Below are positions 12,833 through 24,800 of a DNA stretch of 64,000 bases, in pieces. The stretch is from Oxyruncus cristatus. Lineage: Eukaryota > Chordata > Aves > Passeriformes > Cotingidae. The stretch covers positions 1,413,020 through 1,477,019 of the forward strand of contig VXAY01003846.1 in assembly GCA_013399855.1 (NCBI GenBank). Reading direction: 5' to 3'. Position numbers and translations under genes: made by a program. A model generated the notes under the pieces. The model had not been told where the DNA came from. It worked only from the letters and a program-made list of their open reading frames with translations, and ran no database searches. Numbering within the stretch: the first letter of the stretch is position 1; each line of letters begins with the position of its first letter.

Positions 12833-13258
12833 GAAATATAAACATGCTAGCAAATGTAGTCTTTTCTTGATACTCAAATTACTAGCAAGATTTTAAGATT
12901 TTTCTGTTTAAGAGTCCAAGAAAAATTCTCGTTACAGTTCTGAACCCCTACTTAGCAAATATAAACCTACTGATAAAATACTATCCCTTAGCAAGTTTTT
13001 GTAGACCTCTTGTCTGGAGGTATCTACATATCACGGACAGAAAGCTGTTGTGTTAGGAAAAGAGGAAAAGTTATATCAAAACTATATCACAATGCAATAC
13101 ACAATCCAGTTTAAAAAGCACAATTTAGGATGTAATAAGCTCAAAGTATCAAGGTACAATTGGAAAAAGCTTTCAAAGTCTGATTACACTGTGAACTTGT
13201 TGCCATATGTATATAAGAGACAGGTGAATAACTGAATTGTGGAATCAATTCACTACAT

Positions 13259-13299
13259 ACTAAAATATTAAAAATATTCACTAAAATATTAAAAATAGT
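13259..13299. repeat. 21-bp tandem duplication
   Basis: A unit starting ACTAAAATATTAAAAATA is repeated with a period of 21 bp (first copy from 13259, second from 13280). The copies match over about 18 bases, indicating a recent slippage-type duplication in AT-rich DNA. Confidence 0.85.
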
Positions 13300-14464
13300 G
13301 ATTTAGATTTAAAGTTTAGTCACTCAATAGTATTTGAAATACAAAATAGGGGCTATGGAAAATCGACCCTGTTCAATAAACGAATCATAAAAACTACTAC
13401 TGCTTCTCTGGTGCTGCATCAATTCTACAGTCTCATGTAAAGTGTAAATAAAATCAATGAAAGACAAAAAACAGTGAAGAGATAATCCTTCACATGGCAT
13501 TTAATGACTGTTTTGTATCCATTATCTGCAGTAAATACAGAGATATATTTGGATAGCGTCCCACATGTTGAATGTACCTGTAGAGCTCCCAAATTACCTT
13601 TATGCATTACTGCATTACATTGTGTGAAGGAACAGCATAATCTCATTCCCTGGACTCAGAGGGAAGGCAACAAGATTCTTTGATAAAACATTAATATGAG
13701 TATTGTATCTGGTAATTTCCCCAAACACACTTCCAAATCATCAAAATTCTATGTGGGCTGATAGATTCCTGTAAAATCTGAGCTTGTTGCAAATGACCAG
13801 AGAATGCTATGAAGAATCCAAGAGCGATCACTGCTCAAAAGCTTCATGTGGACTCAAAGAACAGGGAAAAAAATCTTATGGAGAATACATATACCATCAA
13901 CCTTTTCCCTTCGTGTCCTGTAGGACAACTCAAATCCTCCACAGATTTTAAATTCCTCTGTGAGACAAGCAAACTAGGGGCCTAAGTCAAACAGCATGGA
14001 TTCTATTCCTCCTTACCTGTTATAAATAACACTGATTAGTTTTTTTCTCACCAAAATTATCTAACATTTAACAAGTGGCAAAAACTGTAAGAAATATATA
14101 ACATATATTTTTACCTACTACACATATTAAATATCATAATTTGCAACATTTAAACACCTTGTAGCAGAAATAATGGTGCATGTGGTCTGACCTGGGCCTC
14201 ATCTCCATGACACCATTGCTGAGTTCAGGGTAGAAGTGTCCATTCTGTCAAATGTCAGCTCCTTGCATACAACCGTATTAACCTGTCACTGAACATAAAC
14301 TAACATATTCTGCCTTTCTTTTGGACTGTATTAGCTCAGGAGCAGCTCCAGAGTAACACTGCCAGCAGATCAAAGCTTGACTTTGTCCAGCCCAGTTTCA
14401 AGTGTAGGTAAAGCAAAGCAAGACTGTTCACAGTTGTCCACGCACACATCTTCTCTGGGGCTTA

Positions 14465-14518
14465 TGATAAGATATATCACACTTTAAAAACTAAAAAAAA
14501 AAAATTGATATCTTATCA
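14465..14518. repeat. 11-bp perfect inverted repeat with facing GATA motifs
   Basis: TGATAAGATAT at 14465-14475 is matched exactly by ATATCTTATCA at 14508-14518, separated by a 32-base loop that contains an A12 run (14493-14504). Each arm carries TGATAAG, which fits the vertebrate GATA-factor consensus WGATAAR, so two sites face each other. This could be chance in AT-rich DNA, a small hairpin, or a paired binding site. Nothing else nearby indicates an enhancer or promoter. Confidence 0.6.
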
Positions 14519-15174
14519 CTGACACTCCTCATATGTAAAAAATCTCACGTAAGATGGATAACCCTGGCATTTTAATAATTTTCGTATCTATATGTTTGTC
14601 CAGAAACATTGCCTGGTTTAATTAATAATAATGAAAAAAAATATAATAAAATCCTTGCCTGAAGGAGAAAGCAATTTCAAGTTAATGGCCTTTTGAAAAG
14701 TTATTGTTGCTTTTCTTACCACAACTTGTATCTGCAGTCATCCAAAGAAAAAAGGACTACTACACAATTTTGTATCATGGAGTCTTCCAGTAGAAGATTG
14801 TTTATTGAACAACATATCAAATTAAGCTTGAATGCGGGAGTCCATAATAATAACAATAGTAATACTGTATATAAATGATGGCTCACAAGGTCAGAAAAAT
14901 CAGTGGAAAGCTCTGGTAAGTATGAATCAATCACCTTCCTTTGGGTGGAAGTCAATTTGCAGTACAGGGGTTTCAGCTCTGTAGTTCTGAGTTTAATGAA
15001 TAATCATGTCACTTGATAGCAAATAAGAAAAGCTGCCTGACTTTTCCTGATGATATAAATTAGAGAAGGAATGATCAAACCTCTTGATGAAGTGCTTCTC
15101 TGAGTGAAATCCGTTGTCACCAATCTCCATACGAACATCCAGCAATTGACCACTACCCTCTGGATGCCAATTAC

Positions 15175-15590
15175 TCATCCACTACCCAGTCCGCTTGACA
15201 AAACATGTCTCCCCAGTCTAGAGAGAGGGATGTTGTGGGGGACCATATCAAAGGCTTTACAGAAGTTCAAATAAATGATTTCTGTAGCCCTTCTCTTGTC
15301 CACTGATGTAGTCACTCCATCATGGAAGGCCACCAGGTTTGTCAGGTGGGACCACCCCGGTGAAGCTGTGCTGGCTATCTCAAATCACCTCCCTGTCCTC
15401 CATGTGCCTTAACAGAGCTTCTTGGAGGGTCTGTCCCCAGGAACAGATATGAGGCTGACAGGCTGACAGGCAGGTTACTCCTTTCTACCATTTTTTACAA
15501 TGGGTGCAATATTTCCCATCTTGCAGGCACTGTGACCTGACTGCCATGACTTTTTAAATATCATCTAGTGGCTTTGCAACTAAGCTCCAA
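15175..15590 (-). mobile_element. CR1 LINE fragment: reverse-transcriptase domain, antisense
   Basis: Read on the minus strand, this is the middle of CR1 ORF2. The element's sense direction runs from about 15590 to 15175. It begins in the region for VAKPL and the K(S)WQSG-type stretch. It then covers the NIAPIFKKG-like, LTSVPGK-like and EDREVI-type parts, and ends near the YLDFCKAFDTVPHN region that holds the first catalytic aspartate of the reverse transcriptase. Several indels and stops break the frame, for example the shortened segment around 15440-15480 with a local GGCTGACA duplication. Both the element's 5' part and its 3' tail are absent, so it is an internal remnant. The family is clear from long stretches of near-consensus sequence, such as those for the KAFD region at 15240-15270 and the HMEDREVI region at 15385-15420. 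Confidence 0.93.
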
Positions 15591-16135
15591 AGCAAATTCT
15601 GGCTGTTCAAGTAGGTAAAGTAGGCACTTATTTGCAAGCATGATATGGATCTCAAAGTCAAGAAAAGTCTTCTCGACAGAAATATAATCCTGAAACACTT
15701 AGTTACAGCGCCTGATGTGAGGCTGCTACACATTGTTGATTTGTACAAGCTTTTAAAACCATTTCAGACAGCAATCAAGTCCCTCACTTGCATTTCCAGC
15801 CTTTGTCTCTCTCCCTATACTCCTTCCACAGTACATCAAGACAGAGATTCCTCTTATTATTTTCCTTCTTTTGAAGAATCTTCAATTTTTATGAAATACA
15901 CACACTCCTTGAGTTTCTACACTTGTTTTTTATTACTATGATGGCAGAGAAGCAATTCCCACTTCAAATCTTAAGTCAATAATTATGAAAAGGACCAACA
16001 TCACAGTCTAAGATGAGGAGATTAGTGACTTCATCCCTTCAGGAAATGAGACAGCATGATTTTTTTACTGAATCTCTATAATGTTCCTGGGGCACCTAAA
16101 ATCAAAAGACAAAGGCAGCAGGGAACCTTTACTGA

Positions 16136-16164
16136 TGTGTGTGTGTGTATATATATATATATAT
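16136..16164. repeat. Compound (TG)n(TA)n microsatellite
   Basis: About seven TG units run directly into about eight TA units. This is a typical compound dinucleotide repeat and is likely length-variable. Confidence 0.9.
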
Positions 16165-19100
16165 TCACACTAAAAATACATAAGGCAAAAGTGAAGGCTT
16201 GTACTTTTGATGTCTCAGAGCACTGATTATTCTAACACACCGAACAATTTGAGTAAATTTGCTTTTTAGTTCTACTCTGGGATTTGGAGGAAAGTAAGAT
16301 ATTAATATCTAATATAGTTCAAGTCAAACATTGAATAAGTAGGACAAGTCACCTCTCTCCCCACATTAATTCTCCTCTGCACTTGAAAATTACCAAGTCT
16401 CTGTTGCTGCCTCACAGGCTGTAAACAGGGCCAACCATTTAAGGGACATTGACACTTTATATAGTTCATCCTCTGGTATTGAGAGTAAGAAATTTCTTAT
16501 CCCTGGGATTCCAAAGAGAAGAAATTAACTGAACTGCAAAACTTGGGTGTTTCTGCTAATCACTGTCCTTGAAAGAATTTTCGTTATAGCACATTTGACA
16601 AAGGTGTCAGAGGCTTCTAATAAATTCGTACTTGGGCTATAAATCTAAGCGTACTGCCAAGGACAGCTTTTTCTATTCATTGTTGATAGACATGGAATAA
16701 AGTTAAAAGAGACACTTAGAAGAAGCAGAATGCTGTCATAATATAGTAACCTCAGTACTTACTATAGATATTACATAACATAATAAGTCAGTATAATCCT
16801 TTTAATTAAAGCAAAATTCTTTAAAATAACTTCAGTTCTTCGATATCAGAAACAACTCCAAAGCAATGGAGATGTGCAGAGGGATGGAAAACATTACAGA
16901 ATTGCCTCATAAATTGATGAAGTACCGAGTTTATAATAAATTGCAAAATTTTCCCAGGCTACTTTTTGAAAATCCTCAAAATGAAGAGTTTTTCACTAGG
17001 TGTCTGCTATGAAATGTATTTAAAACTGCCATACCCAGTTGAGCCAAGGGACAACCATCTTTTGCAAGTATGATGCTGCTGGACAAGATTACTGAATACG
17101 AGTGTGCTTAGAGTTTGCCTTTTCTAAGGGAAAGGATAGGTAAAACTTTTGGATATTATAATACACTTTTTGGGTTTTTTCTCTTGTGCAGAGGCAAAAC
17201 CAACTTGAATTCAGGAAAGATCATCATAATTAGAAAGGTACATTTCAGACTGCAACTAGTGCAAAGCAAGTTCTGTATCATCATCTTGCTACACATATAA
17301 TATGTGAGGGAGGAAGAACAATATATTAAAGTTAAGATTTTATTAAAAAGAGGGGTTAAAATGTGAGGGCTTTTTTTCCCATCTTTGCCATATAGCCCAA
17401 TCTCTGACACTGTCAGAAATGGAAATGCAAGGAAGAGTGTAAGAACCCTGTAAATATTTTACGACACTTCCCTGAATATTATATCCATCTCCAAAATTTG
17501 AAGCTCAGTCTCCTGAAGCCACATGCAACTCTCCACAAATTTCCTTCTCATAATGCCACCCAACACCTCTTTGAACCAGTATAACTGCCACGTAATCAAA
17601 TTGTGTGAATAATCAGTTCCTTGGATCACAGTCTAAATGGACTAAAAATATATCACATGTTAATTATGGAAAATATCACCTAAATTCTAAAAATCTGATA
17701 TTTCAGTTCTCCATTTCTTCATAGCTCCTAAAGTGTGTTCTGAATTAATTTTCATTTCTTAATAATGTGGTGTCTGAAAAAGAAAGCAAATGCTTTCTCC
17801 CTAATTGGTTGAAGATAAGAAAAAAGAACCCCATGAATTTCTTCGTACATTTTAAATCTGGCAAATAAACTTTAAAAATAATTGAGATATAAAATATAAA
17901 ATAACATTTATTTAGTAACACACTAAAACACATGAAGACTTGAATTAGTTCTATAAGGCTGTGTATAGGGCACTTTTCTTTTGAATTTGCCCATAAGAAT
18001 GAAGACCAAATCCCCAACTTTCTATACTGATACTCGAGTAATTTGCTTTGTGATTCACAGCAGCATGGAAAGCCATTTCTGAGATCTGGTCTTCTTTCAG
18101 ATTTTGGAAGAAAAAGAAATGCTTAGTATTTTCCTCCTAGAAGAAAAAATGTTGCATGCTACACCTTATTTGTTTTCAGTTAGTAATTTCTAGCTGTCAT
18201 GACAGAATGCTAAAATATGCTTGTACTAAAACAAAATTTTTATAGATTTATTTATAAACTTATTACTTTTTTATCAGATTAAAAATTATTGTTATATTTG
18301 AATGCATATCACTGTGAGCTAATTCATTTTCATGAGAAACGTAGCTTAATTATAAAAATTAAGGAAAAGGAGGAAATTATTCAAGAACTGCTTCCATGCT
18401 GTACTAGACAAATCTGAGACTGCTGAAGTTTTCTGACAGAAACTAAGAAAATCTCAGTCTAGAGTAAGTGACAACATTAACTTTAAAAAATATAAGAGAA
18501 GCTTCTTCTTCCACACAGTTTTATTCAGGCCAGGACTTCAATACCAGCTCCTAACATCAGCTCTTTTCCTCTGTTGCTGTGCTGTTGTCAGGCAAATTCT
18601 TCTCTGCATTTGACCAGAAATTGTATTTTCAATGTGAGACAACTTTTCTGGCAATTGCTGAAAGCATCACAGTTAAATGAAAATCCAAAATGGAATTGAT
18701 TTTTGGCAAAAATATTCCCAATGCAATGTGATGGGCATAGGACCAGATGCAAGGAACTTTTCTGCTCTTTCTGTAGCACAACACTTCTGCCATCTGCTCC
18801 AGTCAAAAGTGCAAATTCAACACATTCAGTTACTGTTCTTTTTAACCTTTTAAAATAAGCTGTAATCACCTATAAAATGTGAAAATCTGAAAAGTTCTCT
18901 TCTTACAGGCATCTGATCAGGGCACTGAACAGGACACAATTCAGGCATTATCAGAAGTGCACTTCTCCCTGGATCCCTCTCTCAGGCATAACTTGCGTGT
19001 TTGACATCAGATTCCCCAGCCAGTGTCTGGTAGCTAAGGTTCACTGCAACACTCATACTATCCTCCTCCTACCCCAGATGGTTCCCCTTGCCTCACTTCC

Positions 19101-21213
19101 CGCTCCACAGCTCTGACTGGCAGCTTTGTGACACTATATTGTATCATCAGGCTTCTCCTACCCTTTGCTTATGCCAAGCAGACAGGCACCTGGCTGCTTC
19201 TGCATCTCTAACAAATCTTCCTCTTCTGTCTGGCTTTTGTACAATATGATGTCATTCTGCCTTCTTCCTCAGCACATTTATCTTATCTATATTTTTGAGT
19301 CACAGGAATGATGGAACTGCATGAGAAGATGGATGTCTGGCCAAGTCCTAAATATTGATGCTCTCAGATAATTTTATTCAACAATGCAAGTAGTTTCCAT
19401 AGTTCTTGAGAGTTCTGAATTGTTTGTACATACTAGGTGTTGTCACAGCCAAAGTTAAAAGGATCTTGGAAGTTCCCGGTAATTATTGCAGTTCCACATA
19501 CTCTGAATATAGAAAAGCCAGACAGCATGCTTGAATTCAAGTGTTTGATAAGATCTTATTCAAATAATGTACAGAAAAATCTGTGAATGTGTTTGCCATA
19601 ACAGCCTTGACATTCATAAATGTCTAAGGAGAGTTATTTACTTCACAAAGACCCTGACAGAAGAACAGCACTTTTTGCCTTCTTTGCTTTGCAGAAGGAA
19701 CCACATTGCAGTGAAAAAGCTATTTAAACATACAGAGAAGAAAAAATATTTATTAGAGCCTGTCTGGTAAGAAAGAATGAATTTTCTCCAAGAACCTGAT
19801 TCTAGGCTAACTAAGGATTAAAGGGGAGGTTAATAATTTACTTTGGAATTTTTTTCCTTTATCAAATATATTGAAGTGTGAAGATGAACGCAATTTTGTT
19901 TTTAAGGCATAAGTGCTACAATTCTTATTCAGGTATTATAATAGTATTACAGTATCTTAGCATATTTCTCTTCTATCATAGATCTTTCAGGTTTTGTCAT
20001 AGAGTCCTCTAAAATTTATCTCCAAAATCTTCTAATTAGCTTAATGCAAATTATTTCTTCATTGGCTTTCCTTCCTTATTTGTCTTGATGTTATCTCTCC
20101 TCAACTATACCAGGGATATGATTCTAAAACTCCAGTGTTTTTCATTTTGTCTGTCAGTGATGACAGTTTCAACTACCTATTTGTTTGCCTCCACCAGGAT
20201 TGTCTTGAGTCTTGCATGCAATCTGTACGTGCAAAACCACCAAACAAAGAAAAACACACCCCATATAATCCAAATTAATGAAGTCTCAAACTCCTCTAAA
20301 ACTATTCTTTCCTAGGATGTTAGAAATAATTATAAGATATTGAAAAATGTTTGATGATGACTAAATAGCAAAGAACTTACATGTTGCCTTGAATGATAAT
20401 TTAGGAACTCTTTTCATTTAATGTGTTGCTGATACTTCAGATTCTGCAACAGATATTGCCTTTTGATACCATTCCTGTTTTTCAGCACACGTGAAGCCTT
20501 TGCTATTAAAATGGAACATCACTACATTTTATACCTACGCCGCTGTCTTGCTTTGGTTCTCGTTATTGATTATGAGAATAAAATAAGCACAACAAAACTG
20601 ATAAACAAAAAAATTTCTCATTCCTTTCCAAATTACAAGTGAGATTTTAAAATCCATAGATCAAAAATTAAATTCGCAATCACAGAATTTCAGATTCTGC
20701 AAGCACTGAAGACATGTTGTGATATATTGTTTAATGGCAGCATCACAAGAACTCTGTTTTTTTTCTGCTGTGTGCTGTTTAAACCCTTCTGTCCTCCCTG
20801 TTCTAACAGCTTCTCACTGATAGAATAGGGGTATCCTCCAGAGATCTGGCCCCATACATTTGGGAATATAAAATATATTACATAAATTGAGGAAATGTAA
20901 AAGTGTTGTATTCTTGATTGAATTTCTCTTTGGATATTATTTCTTCTCAATCCCAGAACTACTTGATATCTTCAAAGGCACATTTCTAACAAGACAATTT
21001 GAATTTTCAGCACATAAACTGGGTTAAACCAGAACTCTGTACATTGCTAGCTACAGTATCATGTTAAAGACTGGTTAGGAAAGGAGAAAGGCACAGTGTG
21101 ATCAAAAGTAAATAAAACCACAAGAAAATAAAATCTACTGACTGCAATAAACCGTTCTCATTTTGTGAGGAAGACTGCTTGGGGAAATACTGATGTAAAA
21201 GTTCTTGTGGGTT

Positions 21214-21226
21214 TGTGTGTGTGTGT
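21214..21226. repeat. (TG)6 microsatellite
   Basis: A short TG run following GTT. Confidence 0.85.
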
Positions 21227-21802
21227 CTTAATCAGAAAAATAAGGTGCAATTTGTAGAAATCAAATTAGTTAAGATGTTAGATGTATTTCTACCATCAGC
21301 AATTTCTCACCAGTTTAACAGTCTGCATCCAGTATGGAGCTTAGTCATGATGTTTCAAAGATGCAGAAACCGCTGCGATAGTTATTTGGGGCATTATTCA
21401 TTTGGGCACTCCAAAATATTATGTAATCCGAGATGAAATTCCCTTCCTGAGGAAATAGCAAATTCTTTGCTGTTTTCCTGAAGTCAAATAAACATTTCTG
21501 AGGAATAACTTGTTCTTATATTAGAAAACAAGAAATTCATGAAGATTTCTCCTGAGCTGAGCAATCATTCCAATAATCGTCTTCCCTCTGGATACATCCA
21601 AAACAGACCTACATTTTAACAAGACTTACATTGTTCTTATGTTTTGATGAGAGATGCCAGATTCAGTCTAGAACATGAATGGAGTCCAAATGTGTTTGGA
21701 TTTCTATTTCTCTGACTGTTTAACCTCTCCCTAGCCTAGGCAAAATTTTGCCCAGGTATAATTTGAGGATTTGGATTGTTTAGTAGCAATTGCAACATAT
21801 CT

Positions 21803-21890
21803 TCATAGAATCATAGAATCATAGAATCAGCCAGGTTGGAAAGGACCTCTGAGATGATAAAGTCCAACCCTTGATCCACTACCACCGTAG
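21803..21890 (-). mobile_element. CR1 LINE 3' tail, severely 5'-truncated
   Basis: This starts with three perfect copies of TCATAGAA (21803-21826), the reverse complement of the CR1 terminal octamer. It continues into the conserved CR1 3' UTR (the GGTTGGAAAGGACCTCTGAG region and a TCCAACCC-type block) and stops after about 88 bp. It is a normal, very short insertion whose 5' truncation point is at about 21890. The sense direction of the element is leftward. It carries no coding sequence. Confidence 0.95.
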
Positions 21891-24800
21891 TTTCAAAAGG
21901 GAGATCAGATGTTCAGAAATTTTTTGCATATATAATAAGAATGAAAAAATTGGCTTCACAGCTCATGCACTTAGCCCTGGAGCAGACCTCAAAGCAAAGC
22001 AGCTGACTTGCAGTGGTGAACAGTATGGTATTACCATGAATCATTCCGTATTATATCAAAGTTTAGAATAGGTACCTGACCCAGAGAAGGGGTAAAAGAG
22101 GTTTCTATTAAGGAAGTTAAGCATAAGAATCAAAACCATCCAAAAAAGAGACACCGTCTCCATGCATCAGTAGAAGTTTTGAGATGATAGGGATTATTGA
22201 ATTTTGACTACCACTGCCAAATCCCAGGGCAACTGTCATTTTAATAAATTGTCATTCTCCCCTGAGAAGTGGAAGCTATTCACAGAGCCTGAAGAACAGA
22301 GAGGCCAGTCTACAATTTAATGTGTTCTGGGCACATTGAATTTACTGGTCACATTGAAGTTCTAGCTTTTCCTCGATGCTATGGCTGACCCACTGCTTAG
22401 TAGACCAGCTAAGACCAGATAGTTCTCCATTCACATGGAGTGTTTCCCCCAGAATGACTTAATTATAGCTACATTTACAGCAAGACTTTAAGCTGGTATA
22501 TGTGCAAATCTAGCTTCAATATAATCTGAACATACTTTTAAAAATAACTTAAAATCCCCCCTATTAATTTTACAATTTCCCAAAGAAACCATTTGGAAAG
22601 TAATTGTTATATGTAATTTTTATTCCTAAAGCTTTTAGAATAATTTCTATTTTTCAATCCATTTAAGAAAAAACCTTGTAATCAACACGGACTGTCAAGA
22701 AGACAGACTATATCACATGAAGTCATTTACTTACACAAAACCCTTCCCAATCTGCTGTGGATTTGCCTGTCTGAAGATATTAGTGATAGGAAATGTCAAC
22801 TTAAACATATTTTTCTGCCTTAAATCTGCCAGATGCCAGAATGTGCTTAAATAAAATGAAAGATCTGAAAAGAAGGTAGCATTAATTTTAAATTCCCAAA
22901 CCAAACTTACTTTTCTTGAGTATCTGGGAAAGACGTGCAGTGTACATAAATGCACTGATTGATGTTCAGAGATAACAAAAATGGTCGCATCATATCTGAT
23001 TTTTTAAAATGAAAGCTTTTTCTTAAAAATAATTCATTTTTATCTGAGGTCATTCTGCACTAATAATATTCCACATAGTGAAAGACTGATTTCTGATCTC
23101 CTCAGCTTTTCAACGACAAGGCATAAGCTCTAGAATATATTGCAGTTATGGAAAAGCAATCTGTTCTCTTCAAAGAATGTGAAAACCTTTTAGGAGCACA
23201 CAGAAGATAGTTCCATATGACAGGGAGAGCATTTCTACCAGGTGGAAAATTTGCTTAAATCACCAAAGTTAGTATGCTAGACACATTTACAAGACCTTAG
23301 CAAATCTGCCTAAAGCTGGGTCTGCAACAGGGCATGGATCTATGTGTTCACCAACACTTCTATGTCTTCTTTATTAAAATTTTCCTTTATATGTATTTTA
23401 AAGAAATGGTAAGTATAATGCTAGTTGAACAAGTGAAGGACATCAAAACTTCCCATAAACTACAACAGAATGAAACCCTTTGTAAATACAAAACCTATGT
23501 AAATATAAAAACATTCCATTCAGTAGCAGTCAGTAAATTAATTAGCTTAATAAGGTCTGAGTCTCAGGCCTCTAAAATGCTATTTCATCTGGTTGCTAAA
23601 TTTCAGCCTTGATCCTTTCAAACAATACCATTTGAAAAATAATATTTTTCCTTTTTAATATTCATCATACTGAATACTTCTCTTTCTCACATTTTTGTCT
23701 GGTTTTGTTATATTTGTTCATCATTTCATTCTTACCAGCATGAACTTACAGCCTTCTACAGAATCTGAGAGGGAAAAGAAAAAATTCCGTCAAGAAGAAA
23801 TGCATAAAGAAAAAGGAGTTTCTCTTTTTTTAATCACAGCTAAACCTGCTCGTTTGTCTAGCTAAATTATTTTTCTACTGGTCCAGATTTTCAGGCTGAA
23901 AAAACCAACAGTTACAGATCAAACTTTGCTTTCAACAAGAAATTTTACAAGTATGAACTTTTGCTTGCATTTGAAGTGAAAAAGAAAAAAGTCCAAGTCT
24001 AAACAGTTTTCCAGCCATTTTTCTCATTGGATGCATTTTAGAGCCATTAAAACTTTACTTGATTTGTTAAGGAAGATGAAAGTGTTTGTTTCCCTACCAC
24101 TTAGGCAGGAGAAATCACTTTGTTTATTTAACTGTTCTTATTAATAGAATTTATTGGGATCTGCCTGGACATGAGTAATTTCCCAATTCAGAGGTAAATT
24201 CATTAAAGGTTCTGAACTTAGAAAGAAGCTAAATGTGAATTTCAATTCCTTTTATTTGATTGGTGAAACATAAATCATGAAGTCTTTCTAATATTTCCTG
24301 AAAGCTTTTAAAACTGAAGCCATCTGGGTGAGGGAAGGAACAGCAACTGGGCAGAGGTACAATTCTTGCAAGTGGTAGAAATGATAAAGGCTGATTTACA
24401 AACCTTAAGATTAAAGTAAACAAAATATTCTAAGGAGGGCAAAGAACTAAAAAAACTTCTTGAGCAGTTCCTATAATTTGTGGAATACTGTTTTCTTTAC
24501 CTCCAACTTGGCCCACAATCACATGCATTTGACTGTTAAGTCAACTTCATCAAGGAAAGCTAATTTGAAGACACTGGATGCTACTGTCCAGGCCTGAAAG
24601 GCATCCTCAGAGGCAGCTCAGAAAACATAGCTAGGATACTAACATAAAGAGCAACATGCCAGGCATTTAAAAAATAAATAAAGCAGTAGAAATAAAACAT
24701 CTCTTGAAAGACAACACAAGTGTATCAGATTTAGGGAACAACTGTACCAGTCAGACAACAATTCCAGGAAAGCATGGCGCAAACTGTATTTCCTATTATG

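Larger units (their letters stand above)
11286..15174. other. AT-rich unique DNA, no gene seen
   Basis: About 3.9 kb without a supportable gene. It contains an (AC)n microsatellite, a 21-bp tandem duplication and an inverted repeat with GATA motifs, all listed separately. Short open frames overlap on both strands (for example around 11330-11630) and look random. Confidence 0.7.
15591..21802. other. AT-rich unique DNA, no gene seen
   Basis: About 6.2 kb with no gene, RNA or recognisable transposon. It includes a compound TG/TA microsatellite and a (TG)n run, listed separately. A G+C-richer pyrimidine-rich patch at about 18940-19270 has no readable open frame. Confidence 0.7.
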
